Shown one piece after another: positions 35,391 through 45,388 of a stretch of DNA of 64,000 nucleotides (positions are counted from its first letter, which is position 1; each line of letters begins with the position of its first letter). Under the pieces are notes generated by a model. The model had not been told where the DNA came from. It did no database searches and was given only the letters and a program-made list of their open reading frames with translations. The stretch is from Bombardia bombarda (lineage: Eukaryota; Ascomycota; Sordariomycetes; Sordariales; Lasiosphaeriaceae): assembly GCA_030512295.1 (NCBI GenBank), contig JAULSR010000005.1, forward strand, positions 434,001 through 498,000, in the 5' to 3' direction. The translations under genes were made by a program, and so were the position numbers.

Positions 35391-36996
35391 CTAGGGTATA
35401 ATCAAATCATCCATGGCGGTCTTGGCAATATCAATAATCCTCAAACAGTTTGGCTTGCCATTCACCAGTGCTGTGTAACCACAGCCTCCAGATGCAGGGT
35501 TGATGACACCTTCAGCAATCAGAGCGTCCAGCTGCTCGTGGCGGTTGCGCGACCGCTCCTCCATCATATTGATAATGTCCTTCAAGCCAGGCTGGAAGAA
35601 GGGTTGGCGGTTGCTGTTGGTGCTGAGATCGACGGTGAGCTCTGGAGCTACCTCATTCACGCCGTAGACGTCCAACTTCAATAGGGCGCGCACGGTCAGG
35701 CGCCACATGTGCGGCTCGAGCGGGGCGCCCTCGAGATTGTCAGCGGCGTGGCAGCGGATGTCTTGACGCAGCAGCATGCCCCAGATGCCGCCGTAGATGC
35801 GAAGGTTGAAGGGAAGCTTCTGGCGCTGGTCAACGGCCCTTTGCGCGGTGGCCTCGACCATGTCTAGAATGCGAATGTAGGCGTTGGAGATGGACGGCAG
35901 CAGGGCGCCCAGCATCATCATGTTCTGGAAGGACGGGATGGGCGGTATGTTGGTGATCTCGAGCGGCGGCATTCCGCATACGAGACAGATGACGGCGTCG
36001 TGGGCTGCTTTGGCCGCGCTGCGAGCTACGCGGATGGCTCCGTCGACGTCGCTGGGCAGGCGCCGAAGCGAGTCCATGGCCAGATAGAGGCGTGAGAAGC
36101 AGGAACAGGCTGCTGGGTCCACGGATACTGCCTCGGGACTGGAGGAAGAGGATCCTGACCCTGGAGTCAGGCCGGGGACCGCCATGGTCTCGCAGTTTGT
36201 GACATCGGGGGAGATGATGTGAGTAATCTCCTCCAGGGTAATCTCTTGTGCTAGCGCTAGCGGCGGCAGGGCCGTGGCAGGGACGTCAAAGTCGATGGTG
36301 CCGAGATGATCGCCCAGATGCCAGGAGCCGCCGCCCGTGTAAACGGCCTGGGAATCCTTGAGCGGGGCTGGATCGGTCAAGATCTGGGTCTGGGTATGTG
36401 GTTGAATAGCAGGCACAATAGGGACACTGCTGTCTTGATCCCGCGAAGATGGCGGTGACGGCGATGACGAAGAGGACAGCTGGGGGACGCTATCATACCC
36501 AAAATGGTGGCTAAAGTCGGACAAGTCTCCGCCGAGGAGGTCAAGAAAGTTGATGTCCGAGTTGCCCACATCGAGGAAGGAGAGCTCCAGGTCCATGCCA
36601 ATGGTGCTGTCAAACGAGGTGCTGTCAAACGAGGTGCTGCCAAAGACAGGGAGGGAGGGAAGATTGAAAATGGGAGTCTCCTCGGGTGCAACTTCAACTT
36701 CGGCGTGGGGACGCTTCCTCGGGCGGCCCATGGGCTTCTGGGCCGAGTAGAAGCACCGAATGCCCTCTCGCTTGCAACGAGCACAGCCATCCGACTCCTT
36801 GGAGCACGCCAGCTTTCGACCTCCTATACGCAAAAAACAACAACATGAGTGCCTGCAGTGAACAAATCGGGGTAGAAATTGGTCAGCAGAGGGTTGGATA
36901 AGAGAGCTGGAACCCACGGCATTCATCACAAGCCCGCCGCTTTGGCGCCGTGGCCGCCTCGTTGGTTTTGGTTTGGGTTTTGGCTTCCTCCATCAT
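35391..36996 (-). CDS. Zn2Cys6 (C6) transcription factor
   Basis: Fungal binuclear zinc-cluster regulator, nuclear. Exons 36918-36996 and 35391-36823; intron 36824-36917 (GTGGGT...TATAG) falls inside the zinc cluster between Cys 2 and Cys 3. The spliced motif is ACDECRGRKLACSKESDG followed by CARCKREGIRC (six Cys with the expected spacing, residues about 23-50), then a basic PMGRPRKR linker. Residues about 90-115 include a tandem TSFDS repeat from a 15-base repeat (36604-36640). A conserved C-terminal half has LPFNLRIYGGIWGMLLRQDI and HEQLDALIAEG. 503 residues. The start gives MMEEAKTQ; an alternative upstream start is not excluded. Target genes are unknown; no adjacent biosynthetic cluster is seen. 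Divergent from ERB1. Confidence 0.87.
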
Positions 36997-37895
36997 CACC
37001 AATGAATGTGGTGCTGTCCTGTCGTCGTAATGCAATCTGTTGGTCGTCCGAATACCGAGAGAGCGGTAACGTAGACAAGGTAGGCGGATAACGAGAGATC
37101 AATGTCAATTGTGGAGGGCGTGATGTGCTTTAGTAATCTGGGCGGTTGTGAACTCGTAAGCCTCGACTGTTTGCGGCCGACAGAGGAAGAGAGACAACAG
37201 GCAGTTCACACGCGCGCCCAACGGCATTGACTTGCCTGACTCATCAAGAACTAAGAAACAACATGGCCAGGGTGCAAGTACATATACTTCTTGCTGCACT
37301 GGCTGGCGAACCACCCTTTTCATATCCAAGCATATTCTTCAGCGCCCTCGATATATTTTGTGAACCGAGACTGCATTATTTACAAGATCATGTCGTCGAT
37401 GATCAGAGTTGAGCGAGCCCTTTGATCACATCACATTAGTTTACTACTGGAATAGGCTTCAGAGTACGCGGAAATATATTATCAAGGGCTGGAATGAAAG
37501 TTATATGGCAAGTCTACAAGTGAGAGCCCATATCGAAAGAACTTGGACAATCACGAAATCAACGGAACAAACAAAGTCTGGTAAAATCTGCTCAATTGTC
37601 ATTTGATGCATGATCCATCAAAGTCCAGACGACATCTCCCTGCTAAGTCTCGATTGAAGAAGGGTAGGGTGGAGCCACTAGCGGCGCTAAACTTAGCAGC
37701 ATTGGGCGGTGAACAGCAATAAGCATCCCCGCCAAAGCCATCACCCTGGGAATCCGGCAGAAAAAAAAAAGTTCCCACGCCCAGTCCCAGCCCACGCCCA
37801 CGCTCGGCCCCCAAGGAAATTTCCCATAGAAGCTTTCGCGACTCTAACCTGCCTTGCTGTGTAGACGGGAATCCATTCCCAACCGACCACACAAC
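36997..37895. promoter_or_regulatory. Divergent promoter region, C6 regulator / ERB1
   Basis: About 900 bases between divergent starts. Both promoters lie here; no specific site assigned and no further gene seen. Confidence 0.5.
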
Positions 37896-40664
37896 ATGGG
37901 TTCAAAGGTGCTTGATAAAAAGCGCAAAGCGCAGGCTCCCGACTCCGAGTCCGACGACGAGCTCGTCGACGGTGTCTTTGACGGCGTCTTGTCCCAGAGC
38001 GAAAGCGACGACGACGATTTTATCATTTCGGACGGCGACGATGACGAGGAAGATGAGGACGACAGCGCGAGCGAGGCCGACGAGGAGGACGACGAGGCGC
38101 TCCTGAGCGACGACATCCCATCCGACATCGACGACGAGGATGCCGTCGGCAAGCTCCTCAAACCGACGAGAGAAATCGAGATCACCGAGCCTGGTGTTGA
38201 TCCTAAGCCCTTAGAGGTTGAGGATGAGGACATAAATTACAAGATTGCGACCGATGCCAATGGCGGCGAGCGCTACGTTTACGAGTGCGTTTTTATGCTT
38301 GGATTGGAGTTCTGGAGGAACGAAGGACTGATTTACTAACCTGGTCGTCGCTTGTAATAGGGAAATCGACCCTGTCTACGACTCTGACGACTCTGACGCC
38401 CAGGAGCAGCCCAACACGATAGGAGACATTCCTTTGAGTTTCTATGACAGGTGGGTTGACTTGCATTCATGTTGCGCATCTCAATTGCTCCTGGTGCCTG
38501 TTACTAAGTCTTGTTTTCTCTCACTAGCTATCCTCATATCGGATACGACATCAATGGCAAGAAGATTATGCGCCCCGCCAGTGGCGACGCCCTGCAGAAC
38601 CTCCTCGACAGCATCGAGGTGCCCAAGGGCTGGACTGGTCTTACTGATATTAATACTGGAAACCCTCTCAACCTGAGGTACGTAACCTCCCTCCCCTTCC
38701 TCTCTACTAAAAAGGTACTAACAAGTCTCCCAGCGAGGATGAGTTGGAGCTCGTACGTCGTGTCCAGATGGGTCTTGTGCCTACTGACCTCCACGAGCCA
38801 TACCCCGACATGGTGGAGTACTTCACATCTATTGAGGAGAAAATGCGTAAGGCCCCCCTCTATAGATTGTGCGAAACAGAACAGCAGCTGACACCCAGTA
38901 GCACTTAGCGCCGCCCCTGAGCCCAAGAGGAGATTCTTGCCCTCCAAGAACGAAGCCAAGCAGGTCATGAAGTTGGTGCGCGCCATTCGCGAGGGCAGGA
39001 TACTGCCGTACAAGCCCCCAGAGGAGCGCGAGAGGGAGCTGAAGGAGGAGGAGGAGGTCCACTTCGACCTCTGGCAGAATGAAGAGGTTCAAGAACCCAA
39101 CCCGATGCACATTCCCGCCCCCAAGCTTCCTCCTCCAGGCTACGATTTGAGTTATAACCCGCCAGAGGAGTATCTCCCGTATGTTGATTTTCAGCTACCC
39201 CCTATACCCTACCCTATCCAAAAACCACTGCTAACATATCCCGTTTAGTACCAAGGAAGAGAGAGAAGAGTGGGAAAAGACCGACCCCGAGGAGCGCGAG
39301 CGCGAGTACCTACCCCAAAAGTACACCTCCTTGCGGAAGGTGCCCGCATGGGAGGGCTTCGTCAAGCAGAGATTCGAGCGTTGCATGGATCTCTACCTGG
39401 CGCCCCGCATCCGCAAGAACAGACTCAACATCGACCCCAACTCGCTCCTCCCCAAGCTGCCCTCGCCCTCTGAGCTCAAGCCATTCCCGACCGTTACGCA
39501 AACCATCTTCCGTGGCCATGAGGGCCGCGTACGAAGCTGCGCCATCGACCCCACGGGCATGACAGTAGCAAGCGGTGGCGACGACGGCACAGTGCGCGTC
39601 TGGGACCTACTGACGGGCCGCCAGGTCTGGTCCGCCAAGCTGAGCAGTGACGAGGCCGTCAACGCTGTCAGATGGAGGCCCACCAAAGACTCGTTCATCC
39701 TGGCCGCCGCCGCGGGCGAGGACATATTCCTCATGATCCCCAACCACGCCAGCGTCACGCCGGCGCTCGACAAGGCCAGCAGGGACGTTCTCTCCGCCGG
39801 CTTCGGCTACGCCACCAACGGGCAGTCGCAGGGCGGCGTCGCGCCGGGCAAGGAAGCCCCCGCCAAGTGGGCGCGTCCCGGCACCAAGCTCGAGGACGAG
39901 GGCGTGCTGATCCGCGTCACGGTCAGGTCGCAGGTCAAGGTGATCAACTGGCACAGGAGGGGCGACCACTTCGCGACGGTGTCGCCGAGCGGGCAGAGGA
40001 GCTCGGTGGCAATCCACACGCTGTCTAAGCACTCGACGCAGATTCCGTTCCGCAAGCTGTCGGGACTGGCGCAGACGGCCTCGTTCCATCCCCTCAGGCC
40101 GCTGTTCTTTGTGGCGACGCAGAGGACGATTAGGTGCTATGACTTGCAGAAGCTGGAGCTGGTCAAGGTTGTGCAGCCTGGTGCTAAGTGGTATGTTTTT
40201 ATCCCCCCCCTCCCCCCCCCCCCCATGTCTCTTGGTCTCTTGGTTTTATGTGGTGTGGCTTGCTGACGATATTTGATTTGTTTAGGATCTCGTCCTTCGA
40301 CATCCACCCCGGCGGTGACAACCTCATCGTGGGCAGCTACGACAAGCGTCTGCTGTGGCACGATCTGGACCTGTCGACCAGGCCGTACAAGACGATGCGC
40401 TTCCACGCCGAGGCCATCCGGACGGTCAAGTTCCACAGGGGCGGCCTGCCGCTGTTTGCCGACGCCAGTGATGACGGATCGCTGCAGATCTTCCACGGCA
40501 AGGTGCCGAGCGATCAGCTCGAGAACCCGACCATCGTGCCGGTCAAGATCCTGAAGGGCCACAAGGTGGTCAGCAAGCTGGGTGTGCTGGATCTGGATTG
40601 GCATCCGAGGGAGCCGTGGTGTGTTAGTGCGGGTGCGGATGGGACGGTTCGGTTGTGGATGTAG
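37896..40664 (+). CDS. ERB1: ERB1/BOP1 ribosome biogenesis protein
   Basis: Nucleolar WD40 protein of the PeBoW complex (Nop7-Erb1-Ytm1), needed for 27S pre-rRNA processing and 60S assembly. Seven exons: 37896-38284, 38361-38450, 38528-38677, 38734-38846, 38902-39178, 39249-40190, 40286-40664; six GT-AG introns of 55-95 bases. The product is 779 residues. Residues 15-110 are strongly acidic. The BOP1 N-terminal domain runs from about 140 to 420: [73 protein letters not shown]. The WD40 propeller follows ([43 protein letters not shown]) and ends [12 protein letters not shown] at the stop, as in other ERB1 proteins. Confidence 0.96.
40203..40224 (+). repeat. C-homopolymer tracts in ERB1 intron 6
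   Basis: Runs of 8 C and 13 C separated by a single T inside intron 40191-40285. Run length is likely to be unreliable in this assembly. Confidence 0.9.
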
Positions 40665-41293
40665 AGAGGTGAAGACGGGGGAGAAAGGGGGGAAGGGGGA
40701 GAGAGGAAATATTACTGGGTGTTGTATGTACATATTTGGCATACTTGCGCGCGTCGCGTATGATATACTACGCAAAGGTGTGTGTTTGTCCTTTTTTAGT
40801 TATTTCAGGGGGGGTTCTAAATACCATTTCTTGCTTGCTTGCCTGCGGATATTCTTGTCGTGTGGGAGTGGTTGGATATATTTTGTGGACAGCTTGGCTG
40901 CCTGCTCCTAGTCATAGTCCTATCCCGTCGAGGACTGCTTCTAACTGCACTGTGAACAGACTGGAGTGGTTGGTAAGCTGTCATATCTACTTTCTGGATA
41001 CCTATTGAGATGGAAGGAAGCATTTCGGACTTTCTAATAGTGTCGATGCTTGGCTGTTCACATCCAGTCCGGAGGCTAATATCCATGAACTAGCCGACTG
41101 GGTAGATGATTGGACCAGACCATGTTGAGACACACAGAACTAGGAGGGGGGTCTTTTGGTAGAAGTTGCTATCATTGGCAGGTTTTGTATGGGGCTGGGC
41201 CCGATGACTCTAGATTTGATTCGGCATGGTCTTGTTTGCCACTTGACAGCACTGCCTGCATGTTATCATCTCAGCCCTATTGACTGGTTTGTA

Positions 41294-41331
41294 GGGTGGG
41301 TGGATGGGTGGGTGGATGGGTGGGCGGATGG
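41294..41331 (+). repeat. 12-base G-rich minisatellite, three copies
   Basis: Unit GGGTGGGTGGAT at 41294-41305 and 41306-41317, with a variant at 41318-41329. Confidence 0.85.
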
Positions 41332-41431
41332 TTAGTGGTGTATCAACAAAGCCCAGTCCGGCCCAATGGGCTGTTGCTGCCCATTTTACTCTTTCACTTG
41401 ATAAGCCCTCATACCAGTCCTTCTTCCGCCT

Positions 41432-41474
41432 TTCCTTCCTTCCTTCCTTCCTTCCTTCCTTCCTTCCTTCCTTC
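41432..41474 (+). repeat. (CCTT)n microsatellite
   Basis: About ten consecutive TTCC/CCTT tetramers without interruption. Confidence 0.9.
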
Positions 41475-41651
41475 TACCATTCATTTCTCGTTTGCTCTCA
41501 TCTGCTCTCTTTCTCCCGTGCTCCTTACCTTTCTTACTATCTTGTTCATCCCTTTCTGCTTACATCTTTTCTAACAGCTTCCCCCCTTTTCCATCAGGCT
41601 ACTGCTTTGACAAGATGTTGTTTATTCTTTGTTTCTGAGCACATGAGCTGG

Positions 41652-43161
41652 CTATGATACTGCTGACAATACACACAGAACATACACCACATCCAACACA
41701 TCCTCAAACCATCTTCCCCCCAACACCCCCCTGAACCTCTCAAACAGCGCCAGATCCACCGCCCCCGCCATGACCCGATACCCCTCGGGGTTCAAATGCA
41801 GGTAATCCCCACTATCATACCTCGGATCCAGCTGCGTCTGGTTCTCCCCGTTACCACCCCTCACAGCCTTGTCAAAATCCACCACAGCGTCGAACCGGCC
41901 GCTGTCCCGCACCCAGGCATTCACCCGCTGCCGCTGCCGCTCCCGCTCGGGATCACTGTACGCCTGCCCCGGCCCGCTCATGGGCGTGATGGTCGCCCCC
42001 CACGCGGCGATGCCCGCGCGGTGCAGCCGCGTGACGATCTGGTCGTAGCCTGAGACGACGCGGTCTGCCGTCTTGACGAGATCTGGCCCCAGGGCGCTGG
42101 TGCCGAGGTCGTTGACGCCGATGAAGACGAGGCAGTAGGATATGGCCGAGTGGGCGATGACGTCGCGGTCGAGGCGGGAGAGGGCAGAGGGCCCAAGGCC
42201 GTCGGCGAGGAGGCGGTTGCCGCCTGCTGCTTGGTTGATGATGGAGATGGTTGTGGGGGATTTCTGGGTCAGGAGGGAGAGCAGCTGGTCGGGCCAGCGG
42301 TTGTTGGCGTTGGTGGTGCTCCCCCGGCCGTCGGTGATGCTGTCGCCGATGATGGCGAGGGCCGAGGACGCGGCGGGCAGCCAGGCTTCGATGGTGGAGA
42401 GGAAGTACCAGTGGTCGGTGCGTTGGACGTCGGGAGAGGAAGAAGACAGATCGGGGGAGGAGGTCAGATCGCCTGGGCCCATGAAGCTCGTTGTGCGGCT
42501 GCCGGGATGGCCTGTGATGGCGTGGCCGGCCTGGCCTGTGGCGAGATATACCGTCACGGCGAGGACGGACTGTGCGCGGACGGAAAAGGAGAGCGGGTCG
42601 GAGAAGACGAGGGCGCCGGGGGGCACGATGAAGCTGCGCTGGCCTGAGAAGGTGATGGTCTGCAGGGTCGAGGGCTGGATGGCGCTGCTGCCGGTGCCAG
42701 AGCTTCCGTTCACGGTGGCGGGCAGGGCGACGGTTGCCGAGGTGATGGCCAGGTCGGAGCCACCGAAGGCGTTGCTGAACTGAAGCCGGATGGTCGAGGC
42801 CGTCTGCGTGATGTAGACGGTCTGACGTAGCGTGGCGTTTTGGAAGACAGAGGCGGTTCCGTTCTGAGAGAGGAGAGCGAACGTGGTCAGCGTGGATGGT
42901 CTCTCAGAGTGAATGGAAAGAGGGAAAGAGGCTCAGCAGCATGTTGGTACTAACATAGGGAACGCTTGGCAAGTTGCCCGGTTCGACCAGCTGCGGCATG
43001 GAACCCCATATGTCGACCCAGTGCTCCCCTGAGCATTTCTTTGCATCGACGCCGACGATGATGCCGGCAACAGAGACCGACCATATCAGCAACAAGAGTC
43101 TAGCCACCCTCTTGAGGCCGAGCAAGTCTGATTCAGAGTTGGGAAAAGACATGTTGGCCAT
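41652..43161 (-). CDS. SGNH/GDSL-type esterase, secreted or signal-anchored
   Basis: Exons 42955-43161 and 41652-42863; intron 42864-42954 (GTTAGT...CTCTCAG); 472 residues. An N-terminal hydrophobic segment (about 20-37, ARLLLLIWSVSVAGIIVGV) preceded by basic residues is a signal peptide or anchor. Residues about 50-200 form a beta-rich N-terminal domain (HWVDIWGSMPQLVEPGNLPS, TIRLQFSNAFGGSDL). The SGNH core follows with block I IIGDSITDGRG (Ser about 244), an Asn block with GVNDLGT, and block V DYLHLNPEGYRVMA with the Asp-x-x-His pair, so the catalytic set is complete. This architecture is found in fungal carbohydrate esterases and acyl esterases; the substrate is not evident. The C-terminus ends soon after a short hydrophobic stretch (VVYVLCVLSAV). 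Confidence 0.88.
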
Positions 43162-44384
43162 GACAGAGAACAGGCGACTTGACAGAGGGGTTGGCCAAGT
43201 ATCTATCGAAGCGAAACAGAGAGCGAAGATTCTACCGCGCTATACAATCCTCGCCTCCAGTCCTCGTCTCAATAGTTCCATGTGGCAGACCATGCCCGCA
43301 GATCTGGGCAACGGGTTAATATAATACAAGTATCATTACTTTGGGACGTATTAGACTCACAGGGGGGAAACATGCAGGAACGCCCGCCCGCGCGGGGGAC
43401 ATGGTAGCCGTCGATCTCTTTCTAACGAGGTCCGATAACCCGGAATTGAGGAGACCTGTAGAGGTGGAGAATTGTGGCAGTATCAATCAGGCTAAATGGG
43501 AGGGAAAATGCATCACCTCCTGGCGATGTGATGCTACCTGCGCAGGTCCGTGGTCAATACTGAAGCTACGTCAACACAGTACCGTCTCGACAAGGAGCGA
43601 CCTACATGAATATGGACTCGGAAGATGGTCTTAGTGTCTGCAAACATCCTAGTCGATGGGGAAATGGATGGCTGTCTCCAAATCTACTCCACCCGCGAAT
43701 ACCTCGAATACTACCTCAATGCCTGTGTTGTAGTGTTCCCTTGCCCCCTTTACAAGGAACCCCGCACCCGGCTTCCGGGACAGGAGAGTCACAACGCATT
43801 AGGAGAAGATATGAAGTAAACACCACTTCATATACCTGGCATACAAGACGAGTGAGATTCAACACCGGTATATCAGATTTTAACATCGGTCAGTACCAGT
43901 TATGGGGGAAGATTTATCATCTGGGTCGTGATAAGAAAGGTTGATAAGTAGCAGCGTTCCGCCTAACAATGACTGCACATGTAATGTCCGGGGTACTGTC
44001 ATCCCTGATGAAGCAAGAAACAAAAAAAACCCCCTTTTAGTAACCCCTTTGTTTCGTTTTCAGCAACAGATTTCATGTCACCGTCGACATGCTCCTGGGC
44101 CTATACGTATCCTCAGCTTAGTATGAAATACCCCAGAGGTGTGAAGTAGGAAACAAGAAGTTTAAACCCTATGGCCATAACCATGATAAACTACAGCTTT
44201 GACAATCGACAACTACTTGTCCGCCGGGAATTTTTGGAGTTCGATTAAAATATGATGGAGTAAGAGGATGAGAAAAGGAATAACCAAGAAAGACAAGTCG
44301 ACTGTCAGTTGAAGATATGAAAAGAAACATCCTCATCCGCCGGTCCATAGGTACCATAAGCATGGCTGAACATCGACTTGACGG
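43162..44384. other. Intergenic, GDSL promoter side / hypothetical gene 3' side
   Basis: 1.2 kb with no convincing gene. Contains the GDSL promoter and the end of the next minus-strand gene. Confidence 0.5.
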
Positions 44385-45044
44385 CTACTCGTCATTGAGA
44401 TCCAAAAAGGGTGAAGCGCGGACGACAGGGTCAATGGACGGATCACACCACGAGCCAGCAGCGACGATATCCTCAACGCCAGCTGAGGGTGGCGAATCAG
44501 ACAGACGGTCCTGCTTGGTGCTGCTTGCGATGCTCCTCTGCGACGTCCTAACCATAATGCTGAGCTGGGTGCTCGACGTCAGGTGCCTGGTCAGGAGGCC
44601 CCCAATGCCGGCGCCAGCAACCCAGCCGGCCACGTGGCTGGAATAGCCCTGCTCAAGTTCTCGTTGATGCTTCTCCAGGGTGTGCAGGGTGAGATTAGGA
44701 GTTGTCGCGGGGTAGATGCTGGTTGCCATAGCGGTACGGACCTGGCCGGTGACATTGTCGACGGTCAGAGTGGCGCCCGATCCGGTCTCGGTCGAGGACC
44801 CGTTAGACTCGGGCTTGTGAGGCGTGTAAGAGCGGTCGTCGTCAACGATGTGGCCAGAGCCGAAGTCGCCCTCGTTATCAGTGAGGGCGTTCTCGGCTGA
44901 AGCGCCGGCGGCGACCTGGACACATGACTCGTTGTCGCCATTGTACTGAGGCGTTCTTGACCGGGTGTGGCCTTTGGTAGCGAACATCTCGTTGACCATG
45001 ACCCATCCGTCGTTCTGACCGGCCTCGGTGGAAGGGGAAGTCAT
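44385..45044 (-). CDS. Hypothetical protein, low-complexity, with AIM-like motif
   Basis: Uninterrupted frame of 219 residues starting MTSPSTEAGQNDGWVMVNEM. I do not recognise a domain. It is Ser/Thr/Asp/Gly-rich and probably disordered at the N-terminal half. A better ordered central part (about 120-160) reads LEKHQRELEQGYSSHVAGWV followed by a Gly-rich hydrophobic AGAGIGGLL patch that could be a short membrane-dipping or amphipathic helix. NDGWVMV matches the W-x-x-L/I/V pattern of Atg8-interacting motifs with an acidic residue nearby. Even codon use and lack of stops over 660 bases support a real gene, but no homology is claimed. It could have undetected introns. Confidence 0.55.
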   Translation of the reverse strand: MTSPSTEAGQNDGWVMVNEMFATKGHTRSRTPQYNGDNESCVQVAAGASAENALTDNEGDFGSGHIVDDDRSYTPHKPESNGSSTETGSGATLTVDNVTGQVRTAMATSIYPATTPNLTLHTLEKHQRELEQGYSSHVAGWVAGAGIGGLLTRHLTSSTQLSIMVRTSQRSIASSTKQDRLSDSPPSAGVEDIVAAGSWCDPSIDPVVRASPFLDLNDE

Positions 45045-45368
45045 GTTGGCGATGGGGAGGCAGGTATGATGATGTGATGTAGAGCTCTGAAAGAGATAGG
45101 GTCAGTACAGTCTGCCCCTAATAAACATTCGAAGACCATGGATGACTCACCAGCTGGTTTAGCTAAAGGATCCAAATAGAATAGTTGACAAAAGGTCTAG
45201 AACGAAAGAAACCGGGTGGGGACTGCCGAGATATAACTGTGATCTAACTGACTAGGGCAATGGTAAGACTCATGTCCTCAAGAACAAGGTGCTTGGAAGC
45301 CCAACTGTCTTGGCTGAGTGGTTGGGCAGCTGTGTTGGTGGCGTAAGATGGAGGGGAACAGGGGAAGA

Positions 45369-45388
45369 GGGGGGGGGGGGGGGGGGGG
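45369..45388 (+). repeat. Poly-G tract of 20 bases
   Basis: Uninterrupted G run. True length is uncertain given the homopolymer problems elsewhere in the window. Confidence 0.9.

Larger units (their letters stand above)
40665..41651. other. Intergenic, convergent ERB1 / GDSL esterase
   Basis: About 1 kb between converging stops, with two tandem repeats (listed separately). No gene seen. Confidence 0.55.
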
